Made by a program: the position numbers and the translations under genes
NCBI GenBank assembly: GCA_030512295.1
Contig: JAULSR010000007.1
Coordinates: forward strand, 1,078,501 to 1,142,500
Source: Bombardia bombarda
Lineage: Eukaryota; Ascomycota; Sordariomycetes; Sordariales; Lasiosphaeriaceae
DNA: 64,000 bases
Direction of reading: 5' to 3'
Part shown: piece after piece, positions 35,294-46,790 of the stretch
Layout: each line of letters opens with the position of its first letter
Position numbering within the stretch: position 1 is the first letter of the stretch
Notes under the pieces: model-generated
What the model was told of the DNA's origin: nothing
Databases searched by the model: none
The model's input: only the letters and a program-made list of their open reading frames with translations

Positions 35294-37860
35294 TCAGAGG
35301 CCAAACAACCAACTGGTGGTTTGGGTGGACTGCGGGAGGCGACTGGTAGAGAAATCTGTCGTAATTCTTCTTGAGCTGGAAAACAACCTTTTTATTCCCC
35401 CCTCTTGACTGCAAACGGCGAGCTCTTGTGTAGCGCGGTAGTGCTGCCGCGATATCATGCCTACAGTTCGTTTGTTGATGAGCCTGTAGAGATGGTGTTC
35501 CTGATTAAAGCACCACCGTCCGCGTCGCTCGCACCGCAGACAGATGTCAAAGTTGTTGTCGTTGCACTCCAGGCAGTGAAACCACTCGCGAAACGGACCC
35601 TTCTGGCATGTATCGCCGTATACTCTGCCCTTTCGTGTTCCGATTTGTACTGGATATCTGGGCTCTTCGGTGAGTATGGGCACTGACCGGGGGCCGGTGG
35701 TAGCAGCGCGGTTTATATCTAGTTCAGACTCGTATTCCTCGGAGTCGGATGAGGATTCGTTAATTAGCTGGGAAAGACTTATGGAAGGCATGGTGGACTG
35801 GTCATCTCCTTCGTCTTCGTCATCGTCCGATTTGAAACTGAAACTAGATTTGATTTCAAATTCGCTCCCTTCTAGAAGTCTCAGGAAGGAGCTCATTGTC
35901 CACTTGAAGATGGGAGGTAAAACGAGAGGCATGCTCGCGCCCGAAAAGACGATGCCGGTTTGCAACGTTTCTTCGGAACTTCAAAAATTCCGCATCTAGA
36001 TTTTGTGAGATGTCACTCTCTCGCCGAGAGCCGCACCGTTCTCTCATTAGCTGCACCCGCCGCCGTTCCCTCTCCTCATTTGCGGCCCGCGGCTGGTGTC
36101 TTGGGGCCCTTCGTTGACATACCACCATATATGGCCCTCTTGCCGCTATTTCTTCCCATGACTCGCCAATTGAGCTATCATCTGCCGCAACAAACATGTT
36201 GAGAGATGACGTGCCCGTTGATTGCTTTTGGAAGAAAATCCGGGATCCTATCCTAACTGCAGAACAACCTTCACAAAGCGAGATTGCATGCGGCGGAATG
36301 AGACAGTTAATACTTGGCAACAAAGGTATGGAGCGGAAAGATTGGGTGCAAGGAACCCAGTAGCGGTCCATATGAGTGTCGGTTGGTGAAAATTGGATAT
36401 CAGTTCGGCCCTCTAGCTTTGGCAAATTCTTACCATCCAGGGTCCACTTCTCCAATCGGAGTGTCCTAGAGTCTCTGTGATAGGCGTCAGTTACAAACCA
36501 AGATTATATAGGAGATGCGTCCGACTTTGGATAGAAACGTTATGATAAACCTACCCGTCGGTGCTCACTAAGCACTTCATCAGAGTCCTACCATCTGGGG
36601 CCATCTTCATCATTTGACAAGCGCTACTGCCCTCCTTAGATACTGCAGTGTCTGTAAACTCGAAGCTCAAGTATCTGTTTGAGTTTTCCGAAAGGAAGTT
36701 TGCTGAGCCCAGGGCACTCCAAAAGCAGCGGTCGACTTCACCTGCCACTTGCCAAAAGAGGCCAGACTGAAGAATGTTGCACCACTCGCTTTGGAAATTG
36801 GCATATTGACGATGAATACCGGGATCGGTTCGAACGATCCAGTTTGGCAGTGTTCGTCTCAGAGTGATACCCTGATCAGTGATTGGGTCGAAGCTTTGCG
36901 AAAAGTGGCCCTCAACAAAGAGGCACTGCACTTGAATACACGTCTGAAAGCTGCGTGACTTGATAAAGTCCAGCATCTTATCCATCATTCTGTTCTTAAC
37001 CATGGCTGTATTGGCAATCGGCCTTCCATTATCATCGATCTGGCAAGGAACAGGCTCAAAGTCGCAATGTTGATACCAATACTTTGCCGAGTATGTCAAG
37101 AAGCGTTGGCTCTCGATCGAGTTTCCTACTCGCGTTTGATATTTTTGCAAGCCAATATCCACACACCTGAGAATATCCCTGTATTGAGGCTGGGAAAGAT
37201 ACATAAGACAGCAATCCCGTATAATCTGGCTAGTTACGAGCTGTTCATCTTCTTGCAGATGCGGGGTCTCCACGTCCGAGTTCTTGAGGAGAAAGGCGCG
37301 AACTGCTGAGTGGGAAAGTCTGAGAATGGAGTTGTGATCATAGGTCTTGGCCACTTCTACTGGCCGCACTAGAGACAAGCAGCTGGTCAAAATCTTGTCA
37401 GGGGTAGTTTTCTTGTTGGGGTTGAGATCTTGTCTTGTGCGAATGATCGCGACTGCGTCGATAACCTCGCAGATCTTGAGCGGACGCCTGGCAAAGGTGG
37501 CAAGTGAGAGGACAATCCTGATAGCACAGTACATGTGAGTAAGGACATAAGCTGGTAGATCTTCCATGGACAGCGGATGGAAAACAGGAGAGCATAAACT
37601 TACTTCCACAGAGGAAGGCCATCTGGCCTCCCTGCTTGCTGGTCCTTGATATTGGCGATAACCTTTCGCGGATTCTACTAAGAGCCTTCGCGCTGTCTTC
37701 CAATTGATCCACAACATTGTTCAGCTTGTGGCTTTTTGTGAGGGAATTGAGAAAAGCATTCTTAAGAGTCTTGTTGCACCGATACCAGAACTTGAAGTTT
37801 TGGAGAGCGGTGTGGCCTGGGATTGGGGCTCTGGGGTTCTCTGGTTTTGGTGCGCGTGCA
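35294..37860 (-). pseudogene. NLR-like protein (winged-helix, ZZ finger) lacking its NTPase part
   Basis: Related to fungal NACHT/NLR-type proteins of the non-self recognition and programmed-death class. The 5' segment (~37860-37605) encodes a helical stretch (SHKLNNVVDQLEDSAKAL...). An intron then leads to a winged-helix block as found after NACHT domains: IRIVLSLATFARRPLKICEV, later SILRLSHSAVRAFLL, and FLTYSAKYWYQHC. A C-terminal zinc finger of ZZ type ends it (FHCLECNDNNFDICLRCERR, with a final H-x-H-like HHLYRL). Introns are inferred near 36460-36550 and 35900-35965; the latter has a weak GTTGCA donor. No Walker A or B motif and no good ATG were found upstream, so the gene looks 5'-truncated. 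It could instead be a short family member with missed exons. An AAA relic lies head to head about 150 bp away. Confidence 0.55.
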
Positions 37861-38012
37861 AGTGTTCGGAATCAAAAGTGAGAGAGGTCGGACACGAAGA
37901 AGTAAGTAGCTCCTCCGCTCCTTCCTCTGAGCCCAACAAGCTCCTTCCATCCCATTAACCATCAACCATCGCACCAGTACTCCACCAACGTTTAATTTCT
38001 CTATCTTGCCCA

Positions 38013-39107
38013 GGGTAGCTCTCCAATAGAAACCCTAGACCCACCTGACCAGGCGAGCCTGCCGTCTTCTTCAAAGCCCGCCGAGGGGCTCCAAGAGGCT
38101 GCATCTGTGAAGCACGAACTATCAGAGGAGGGCGATGAAGGAAGGTCCAGAGGCAGAAGATCATTCGCGTTGACAAAATGTGCGTATCAAACCATCCAGC
38201 ATTGCATTACCCTACCTACCTTACCTATATCCCAGTACGCTGACAAGCTCTTTCTCCAATGACAGCTGGGACAAGTGGGTTTGGCCCATTTTATTGAAAC
38301 AGTTGCGGGGGTTTTTTCCGTTGATTGCCATCCAAGTAACATGCTTGCCACAGAAAAACCAGAAAGTACCGCTACGTCAAAACCGCCAAACCAAAAGACA
38401 AACAGGAGAAGTTCGGGCGCTATGTTGTCACTGTTGCTCGCCAAATCAGCGCCCAAGGGGTATTTACCGGTGACCACGACGTTTGGCAAGACACTGACCG
38501 CCGAGGCAGTTGCTGAGATCGCACACCGCCCATTGTGCATGGTCTCTCCTCGGGCGAACTGGGCGAGAACTCGTCGTCAGTGCAGCGAAGGCTCGGTCGC
38601 GTCCTGGAACTAGCCGAAGCATGGAGGGCTGTAGCCCTCTTGGATGAGGCAGACGTATTCCTCGTCAAGCGGTCCAACGACAATCTTCTTCGCAATGCCG
38701 TGACGTCCATCTTTCTACGGCATCTTGAGTATTACCAGGGCATTTTTCTGCTCACAACAAACCGCCTCACAAGTTTGGACCAAGCATTCCGGAGTCGAGT
38801 TCATTTCTGCTTCGAATATGACAACCTAGATGCAGAGAAACGCTTTGCAATTTGGCAGAGATTTGTCGACAAGGCCAAGGCCACGCCAAATGTGGAGGTC
38901 TTGCTGAATGAAAATGACCTTAAAGAGCTAGCTGCCCGAAAACTCAACGGACGACAGATCAAGAACTGCATGAGCATCTCTCAAGCTGTGGCTGCGGAGA
39001 AACAAAAACCTGTCGACATGGCTTGCGTGAGCCTCGCCATCAGCTTTGCTATGACATCGTGGGACGACCCCAACGACGAGAATGCACCTGATAGAGTGAA
39101 TGAATAG
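38013..39107 (+). pseudogene. Broken AAA+ ATPase (fungal BCS1/AAA-type)
   Basis: The 3' part (from about 38540) is a clear AAA domain: SSGELGENSSSVQRRLG, Walker B VALLDEADVFL, the sensor-1 region GIFLLTTNR, the Arg-finger region AFRSRVHF, then a normal C-terminal lid and stop at 39107. Upstream, GKTLTAEAVAEIAHRPL lies in another frame. The two meet at ~38540-38547, where an extra TC dinucleotide (GTCTCTCC where GTCTCC would keep frame) breaks the reading. The expected GPPGxGKT reads VTTTFGKT, so the P-loop glycines are lost. A 5' exon (38013-38179, acidic/Ser-rich) and an intron to 38265 can be drawn, but the joined frame soon stops, and no ATG opens it. Most likely a pseudogene. Confidence 0.65.
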
Positions 39108-39208
39108 GAGGCTCTGAGTCTTACAGATTGTTTTAACCAGCTCGCACTCTCCTCCATAACAGACCCAAAGAAGTCCGAATCTCGATATGACACTTAATAA
39201 TACCGCCC

Positions 39209-39553
39209 CTAGACCGCCAACGAGTCCGTCCCTGATCCTGAACTTTTGGAAATCGACCTGTCATTCCTCAGCTCCAATCCGACCACAGGATAGGCGCCAA
39301 CAGCAGCAGCTGGTGCAGGTCCCACTTCCACATTCTCTCTGCTAGTCTCACCCTCCCTTTCTCGAGCCTGTTTTCCTCTTCGCCACTGGACAAACACAAC
39401 GATCAAGAAGATGATCAACGTCAAGGTCAGGCCGGCATCGATGCAAGCTGCTGTCTTGACGGCGGTCTCGGGAGACGAATACTGAGACGACCAGAGAGAG
39501 CCGCTGGTGGCTGCTGTGTCTTGTGGAAGTGTGATCGGGGCTATTTGAGACAT
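39209..39553 (-). CDS. Small single-pass membrane protein, unknown
   Basis: A 114-residue frame with start MSQIAPITLPQDTAATS, one central hydrophobic helix (about residues 39-57: CIDAGLTLTLIIFLIVVF) and a following QWRRGKQARERE basic/acidic cytosolic segment with a Gly/Ala/Ser-rich tail. No signal peptide is seen. The frame stays open further upstream to 39694, but that extension is not protein-like and I prefer the internal Met, which sits in a GCAATGTC context. I do not recognise the family. It lies about 100 bp from the 3' end of the AAA relic and converges with it. Confidence 0.5.
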   Translation of the reverse strand: MSQIAPITLPQDTAATSGSLWSSQYSSPETAVKTAACIDAGLTLTLIIFLIVVFVQWRRGKQAREREGETSRENVEVGPAPAAAVGAYPVVGLELRNDRSISKSSGSGTDSLAV

Positions 39554-40625
39554 TGCTCGGGTTCTTTCTATCGCGCAGGAGGTCGGTTGTTTGATATTTT
39601 GTTCTAGAGTTTGAATTCGTCCTGAAACAGTTTTATGGTTAAGATGTGTTGAACATATTTGGCCATACGTATGTGATGATAGAGCAATGAACATGGGGTT
39701 TTAGACTCACCTTGTCGCAAAGCATCAACTCAAACAATTTCACATAAAAGGAGCAAAGTGCGCTCGTAGAAAACCCCGGCCGGGATACATATCCTTTTGT
39801 ATACAATGAATAGGGCAAGTACTGCAATAGCGACTGTTGCACCGTATGCTTCATACGCGGCACAGCATGTCCTTGACGTTGCTCAGATAACTGATATCAG
39901 GTTTCATGTGCGGCATCTTTTCTCAATCGTGTAAATGAAATGGGACCATTCTGGACTCGGTGCCTACTCTGTGACAGACCAAATCTGGCAAATTGCTCAT
40001 TGATACCATGCCACGTGTCGGCGTCTGTTCGGAATAAAACATCCGAGGCTTCGTTGCAAACTGTATCTTGGCATGAACGGAAGTAACAGTTCCACGAGTG
40101 GCGTATCACCGTTCTTTTTTTTCTGAACGACTACAACGCTTCACTGTCGAGTAATTCCTGCTTTGTCTCCCCTTTTCTCCTCATTATTGTGCAATCGGAG
40201 TCGGAGATTGAAAGTCTGGATTTTGCCCGCTGTCGGCCAAACAGCACACCTAGTAAGGGAATCATGACACATCACGGAGTGTCATACTTGGGGTATGTTT
40301 ATATCACACAAAAAATAAGAAATATATCTATAGATTATATAGTAAACTAGTGAGAAGGGGTATCTCATACACGAACCACTGACGAGGCAAAATTGTTGGC
40401 CTTTGGTCAGATCGGCTCAGCTCCAACCAAAACAGAAATCCAAAACATCATGGATGCGATCCTGGACAATCTAGATCCACTTCATCCCAGATGACAGGAT
40501 AGCAAAGGCAGTAGTTGTGACCCTCAACTCCTGCCCCCAAGTCCCCAATGATACCCCATTTTTTCCCATGCCCATAATCCTGTATCCAAGTCTAAATAAG
40601 TAAGTAGTGAATGTCCACCTATCTC
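39554..40625. other. 1.1-kb AT-rich gap, no gene
   Basis: Includes an AT-rich stretch at ~40290-40370. Frames here are short and not protein-like. Confidence 0.4.
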
Positions 40626-41232
40626 TCACCCAACGACCTCATCCTTCTCCGTGCTCCCAACACTATCCCCCCTCGGCCTTCCCCCCTCCCCAATATCCAT
40701 ATTAACCCCCTTATTCAACCCCCCCATACTATCCTCCTCCCGATCCAGCCCACTCAGCTTCTTGGGCGTCTCCAAGTCCATCGACGTTATCTTTGTCCCG
40801 TGCGGTACCATCCCCGCCTCTCCACTATCCACTATATCCCCATCCGCCTCCCCATTACTTCCTCGACTCACCCCACCGAGCTTCTCCTCTCCCGCCGACG
40901 ACTGGTCCTGGTCAATATCATCACCAGCACCAGGCGCCACACCATTCACGTAGTGTCCCGGCGCGCTGCTGCCATCAGGCACATGGAACCGCCTATCGAA
41001 CCGTACGATTGTGTACGTGTACAGCACGATGATCTCAATGACAAAGTTGAAGCAGTAGTAGCACGCCTTGTGGTGGTACCAGCCCGGATTGGTGATGGGC
41101 CTGGGGGAGAAGTTGACGCCGACGCGGAAGCCGGCGCCGAGGGCGAGCAGGGCGGACGTGAAGAGGACGAGGATGACTTTTGTCTTCATACTGCCGGTGC
41201 CGAACTTTTCGATCTTAGAGGAAGAGTGCTCA

Positions 41233-41269
<37 letters not shown>

Positions 41270-41998
41270 ATCCATCGGTGGTAGTGGCTCCTCGTTGCTG
41301 TCGTCGTTTGTTCCTCTGATGACGCGCGGCCAAGACCGTCCCACCAACAATAGGTAGCGGCAGAAACGCCAGCACGGCCAGATACGTGCCCGCAAACAGC
41401 TGCACCTTCCTCTCCTTGTCCCTCGCCGACATGTCCAGCGTAAAGAACGAGTGCACCGTCGTGGTGATGAGCATCACCAGCAGCGCCGCGACGCTGGCCA
41501 GCCCGAAGCGGAAGACGAGCGTCACGTCCCTGCGCCAGCCGACCCGCGGGAAATAGGCGCGCAGGATGCGCTGGGCAAAGAGCAGGTTGATGACGAAGAG
41601 CAGCAGGACGCCGGCGGCGGTGAAGATGTTTGCGGCGATGGCGATGCTGATGTTTGTGGGGCGCGAGGCCCAGACGATGCGCATCACCATGGCCATGATG
41701 CGCGCCATGCAGAAGCCGAAGAGGAGGACCGAGAAGACGAACTTGTGGCCCCGCCGCCGGTTGACCTGGAAGATGGTCATGTTGGTGGCCGCGCCCGCGA
41801 CGAAGAGGGCGAGAAAGACGGCGCATATAGCGTCGTCGGGGAGAGGGGTGGGGAGGCCCCCTAGCTGGGCGACTTGGGGGAGGTAGGGCGGGCCTGAAGG
41901 CGGCTGTGGGGGATTGTGTTAGTGAGCGCATCGTGAGATTGCAGGTGGGTTGGGATTGGTGAGGTACGTACCGCCTGCCCTGCTCCTGGTGCTGACAT
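40626..41998 (-). CDS. DUF3112-family seven-helix membrane protein
   Basis: Fungal polytopic membrane protein of the DUF3112 family, function unknown. Exon 1 encodes MSAPGAGQA. A 68-nt intron (41904-41971, GTACGT..CACAG) leads into PPSGPPYLPQVAQLGGLP, giving the family start before AICAVFLALFVAGAATNM. The core block NRRRGHKFVFSVLLFGFCMARI is followed by helices at roughly ANIFTAAGVLLLFVINLLFA, a TTTVHSFF region and LFTSALLALGAGFRVGVNF. Between helices lies a charged loop with 12 consecutive Asp codons (GAC)n, and a ~110-residue hydrophilic tail ends the protein. The helix order resembles receptor-like proteins such as RTA1 or Pth11 types, but homology to those is not claimed. Total about 424 residues. 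Confidence 0.83.
41236..41270. repeat. Trinucleotide (GTC/GAC)n microsatellite in coding sequence
   Basis: About 12 tandem GTC units on the plus strand encode a run of 12 Asp residues in the DUF3112 protein. Being a triplet repeat, length changes keep the frame. Confidence 0.9.
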
Positions 41999-44270
41999 TT
42001 TAAAGGGAAAAATAGGATGGATGGGCTAGAGGAAGGTTATTTTTCTGAAAACTGCTGCTGCTGATGCTGATGCCCTCTGCAACCTAGCAGTCTGCAGGCA
42101 GGCAGGCAGGCAGGTCAGATACGGCAGGTACGACCAGCAAGTAAAAAACTTGAAGGTTGTTTTTGAGGTCGAGGTGGGAAAGAATGATGAAAGACAGGCA
42201 CGGCACACCCCCTTTCACTTCATGGAAGTTGTTACAAAGCTAACAAGAGCAACGACGATATGTCAAAAAAAAAACCCAAAAGCAAAGTCGAGGAAGCCCG
42301 TCGGCTAGGTTAGCTAGGGAGATATCCGTTAGTTATATGACGTCTGGGCTATTCGACCGAACCCGAACGGACGCGCCACATCGCACACCACTTGCCCATG
42401 TCCATGTCCATCGGTAGCACGGCGATTCCACTTAGTTATCGCGTCGCATCCTAATTGGGTGTAGTGTAGTCTAGCCCCCCCCCAGGCAGCACAATCCATG
42501 TCGCACTTCCGTACCCTCAGTCCTCCGCATTCGCGCATCCCTTTATTTTCGTTTCCAACATATCATGTGTATTTACACATATCCTCTGCACTCTGCAGTC
42601 TGTAGCAGTCTGCAACTTCTGCAGAACGCTCGCACCGCATCGCACCGCACCAAACACCGCAGTACCGCACCTGCAGCAGCAGCAGCAGCATTGCATCGAA
42701 TGTGAGTCGTCGAGTCATCGAGTCATCGGCCCCGAGCTTGCTCTTCATCTCTCTCTCCTCTCAGCTAGCCCCAAGGAGGCGGCTTCAATTCATGCAGTCA
42801 GGGGTGGAGGGGTAGAGGGGTGGATGCGTGCCGTGCCAAGTTTTGCTCCCAAGCTTTGAGGCTCGGAGTCCGGCGCGCACAGGGTCTTTTCGTTCCAGCT
42901 TCAGGGGGCCCAGGGAACAAAAAACTGTCCGTGTCCAATTAAAACTGCTTCCCCCTCTCAAAAACGATATCGGTGTTTTTCGAGCGCGAACCTCCGACTA
43001 CGAACAAAACGACGCCGTCGTTTGGACCGAGCTGAAGTTTTGGGCTTGGGACTGACAAAGCAACCACTTCCACATTTTCGTATGGAATCTTTTAAACCCC
43101 GTCATCCCGTCCACTTGACCCAGGATGACGGGCAGCAACAAATGCGGATTTCGCCCTCGCTTACGTATGGGTTGCATTTGGATTGGCCCTTTTCCTATGG
43201 GAGGCAGCAGCCAACACGACCGAAATGACTTGCCCGATTCTGGGCATGCGAACGCTGACCCAACGCGACAAAGAAATATCATTATTAAACAAACGGGATG
43301 CGATGGATGGAAGGCGCTGACTGCCGATGCACGTAACTAAGACACGCCTCACGCATTGACGCAAATGCAGCCACGCGAGACAATGTTTAGCTTAGCTTAG
43401 TCTAGCTCCTCCCCTCTTTGCTCCTCATGCAATGAATGAATGATGCAGACATGTTTTTCAGATCAGACCAAAACTAGAACCGGGAACTGGGGCTGGATGG
43501 ACGGATGGTTGGACAAACCGATCGATTTTTGGAAGGCCTTGGCATTTTCGAGAATCGAGAAGCGACCGTTCTACCGGTATCAGATATTGGTCTCACTCGT
43601 ACACTAGAACTAGGCTATTCGTAGTGGTTGCATACATGTTCTTCTGAAAATGCGAATGCGAACATTTAACACCTTCATCAGTCAGCAACCCACTTCGCTT
43701 TGACTGGAATATCCGATACTGGATATTATCGGATACCGACCTGTGCTATTCCTGTTCACTGATTTCTCTCGATGCTCTACCTACGCAGCCAACTTCACGA
43801 CCTATTGACATCACTCGCTGGAGCACATGAGCCCGTCGGGACCGAGACAGGGGCTTTCGACACCTACATCACATGATGTGGGCTATTGCCAGGTATTCCC
43901 GTCTGTCTGCACTCCTGAGAGATGGGTCAGCATGAAGTAGAATCAGTAAAAATAGCGAGACAGCGCATCATACATACCCACTGACCATCCTGTCAGTCAG
44001 TCAACATGAAAAAATACATACTGAAAGATAGAAAGCCAGACAAACCAAACCCGCACTTCATTCAATAATACCTCCGTCTATCTAGACTGGACTTAGTAGC
44101 CATGTACGCACTGCAAAGATTGAGCCTATGAATCTATTAACAAGTTGACAAAAGAAAGCGGGGGACGCGCAACAGAACAGAAAAGCCCCCCCCCCCCCCC
44201 CCCTCGCATCTAAGGACCATGTATGTACATCTCAACAACGCAAAAGCTCCCTCCACAGATCTAGCCACGG
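41999..44270. other. 2.3-kb gap with simple repeats
   Basis: No supported gene. It holds GGCA tetramers (~42096-42114), GCA triplets (~42673-42691), a TATCCGATA/TATCGGATA inverted repeat near 43708-43733, and an 18-C homopolymer at ~44186-44203. Confidence 0.45.
44186..44203. repeat. Poly-C homopolymer (~18 nt)
   Basis: An uninterrupted run of about 18 C residues, about 65 bp beyond the 3' end of the following minus-strand gene. Its exact length is prone to sequencing and assembly error. Confidence 0.85.
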
Positions 44271-45828
44271 TCAGTTCGCAGTCCGTCTTTGGGAACCGCG
44301 AAATGGATAAGGGGGGCCCAACCCTCCATACGTTCTGGGCACACTAGTGCTGGCTGTCCGTTGGCTGCTGGTCGGCTGGGTTGTATCGGGTGGCGGCGTG
44401 TATGGGGATGCATAACTTCTGTACGAGCCTGGTGTTCCAGGCACTCTTTGCACATTTGCATGGATAGGTGGGTTGGGTATTCTATCAAAAGACTCTTGGG
44501 GTGGACTGGACCTCCTCCGTGGGTAAACCGTCGATTCACGTGTGGCAGGCGTTCTTTGCGAGCCAGCCTGCGCTCTGTTCGCAGAGTTAGATACGCCATA
44601 GTAGTGGTGATTGGACGCCTGCGGTGCAGGTACCGGTGCAGGTGTGGACGCGTTGGATGTTCCGTATTGGGAAGCTGGGGAAGCCTGCAGTGGCGTGGAC
44701 GCTGCTTGGTGGTGGTGCGACATCTCGTAGCTTTGCGATTCTTGTCGAGAATCGCGGCTGGGATGCATCACACGTCTCACAAGAAGGCATATACGATACA
44801 TCGCAGACCTGCGGTGTCTTTCTGGGAGGGTATCCTCATGAAGCGCATGGTCCTGCTCCACGGCGGACGCTTGCTCACCGCGAGTCCTCTTGGCCTTTAG
44901 GAAATCGATAAGGTAGTAAATGATCTTGAAAAGGTGCATAAGCACGCAGATTGTGACAGTTGCAATGAATTCGGGACTAGCGGCACTGTTACAGTCGCTC
45001 GACACCGGAGTAGATGTTGGTAATACTGTTGTAGAGGGCGCAGAGGCGGTCGAAGTCGAACTGGATCGGCTTTTCTGATCCTCGGGCGGAGCTATTGTCG
45101 ATTTGAGCGTCATCGTGACCCAGATGGAGGTCCATATGGTGACTTGACTTGGTTCCGGTGTAGTGTACCGGCTCCATACGGTTGTCTGGTCGAGTGTTGC
45201 AGTGCTGGTGCACAGTCTCTTTGCATTCCCCTGTTCAAGCGACAAACTGCCGGCAACTGGGGAGGATTCTGATGGCATACTATGGGTGATGCCGGCTGTC
45301 CCATACATCGAAAGGTTATCTAGAAGCGGTCAGCATCTATGCAGGCATATTGCAAAGAGAAACAAGAGGTGTGACCATGATCTTACAAGGCAGAGAAAAG
45401 GCCCGGGTCCAGTCCTTGCACAGGATAGACGCCGGCGGCGGGTTGCTCTCGCAGTACCACCAGTTGTCTTCTCCCGGGCACGGAAGGACTAGCAACATGC
45501 CATCCTTGCTGTCTTGTCCGCCGAGGCAGAAGTTCGGACAGCGGTCACCAGACCACGCATTGGAGCGGCAACCGCCCCGGTAGAAAAAGAAGATGTCGTT
45601 ATTTGACGTTCCATGGGCACAGAGGGTATTTTCAAGGCAAAGATCTCCGGGAACACAGCATAGCGGCGTGCTCGCCCGGGTGTCGTCCAAGCATTCCGAC
45701 AGTTGGTGTGTCACGTTGCCGTCAGGAAGGTAGCAATCTGACCGAGCAAGGCTAAACAGAAGCATCATGGTGAGGAGAAGGCGGCCGGGAGAATGGCCGT
45801 TTACCAGTGAGTGTCGCGTAACATGCAT
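44271..45828 (-). CDS. Cys-rich type I membrane protein, unknown
   Basis: Predicted single-pass surface protein. Signal peptide from Met at 45828 (MHVTRHSL...RLLLTMMLLFSLARS); the frame also opens at 45873. The mature ectodomain has about 12 Cys within ~110 residues: CYLP, SECLDD, PLCCVPGDLC, NTLCAHGTS, FYRGGC, RCPNFCLGGQD, LPCPGEDNWWYC and SILCKDW. A Thr/Ser-rich stalk, a transmembrane helix (FIATVTICVLMHLFKIIYYL) and a ~210-residue Pro/Ser/Gln-rich cytosolic tail follow. One intron (about 45323-45391, GTAAGA..TTCTAG) joins the ectodomain exon in frame (SLP|YNLSMYG). The Cys arrangement is not one I can name; such proteins recur in filamentous fungi. The tail's low complexity suggests an adaptor or sensor role, an inference only. 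Confidence 0.7.
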
Positions 45829-46790
45829 CTCGTTGCTATGGAAGAAAGTATTGCCAAGGAGCCAAGGAGCCATGCTTGCTGATGGATGCTTGCCAAAGAT
45901 GCAGTCCGCAGCCTCCCGCAGGTCCTGGCCTTATAAGTCTCTAGGAGCACATAATGACGACGCCGAAAGGACCGCAGCCGTTAGAGATATCTACTGCTTG
46001 TGCATTGAAGACGCTGCAGCAGCGATCCGCTTGGATCTGGGACTGTTCTGCCACTCCCTGTACCAATTCTAAGCCAGGCCAACAGAAAGAGAAGATATAC
46101 AAGAACAAACGACTAAAAGAAGGGCGCGGCACGAGCCATGTGCAGCAAACGGACCGCGTGATAGGTAGGAAGAATGGCATGACGATATAGGATAACTGCA
46201 GCTGTTCTGCATCCCCACAATATCGACATGGTGGATGCCTGGAACCTGCGTCGTCTGTACGGTTCTGGACCTGTTGTGCCACTCCCCTCTCCAAGACAGG
46301 ATCTGAGGACAAAAGACTAGAGAGATTCAGGCCATATCGCACATCCATGAAGTCTATCGCTTGATAGACAGTGTCTCGCGCTCGCCGTAAGAGTAACGAA
46401 GTGAAGAGATGCATCGAAAAAGGAGATGACCAAGCCAACCTTGTGTTGGTCGCTTACCACGAGCTATAACGTAACAGTTGTGTAAGTACAGACGCTTTGC
46501 GCCTGCAGCGTTTCAATTGAAGTGCAGTAATAGGGACAGTAAATGCTTGGGAGGAAAAAGCTCTGAAGTTCGTCGATAATAGAGGAAGGAAGGAAGGTTG
46601 GAAGGTTACAGCAAACACCCGATTTAGGCTAGCGCCCAGGTACCCGGAAGTTGCCGCGCGAGATTTTTAGCCTAGCTCGATGGAACTTGCGCCGTCAACC
46701 TCCACCGCGTCCAAACTCCAAAATCCCGACTGAGATCTGGACCGCTGCTTGACATTGCCCCGAACGCCCATGCAATCGTTACCGGCACCA
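45829..46790. other. Divergent promoter gap
   Basis: Separates the Cys-rich membrane protein gene (minus) from the uL22m gene (plus). A minus-strand frame at 45941-46438 is not supported by composition or start context. Confidence 0.4.

Noticed and set aside
37704..37958. Plus-strand frame as first exon of the AAA gene
   Set aside because: It has no ATG and is antisense to the more protein-like NLR 5' segment.
43708..43733. TATCCGATA/TATCGGATA inverted repeat
   Set aside because: Only 9 bp with a short loop in AT-rich DNA and no adjacent gene end; likely chance.
45941..46438. 165-codon minus-strand frame with hydrophobic patches
   Set aside because: Lies in a divergent promoter region; no coherent signal peptide, helix pattern or family blocks.
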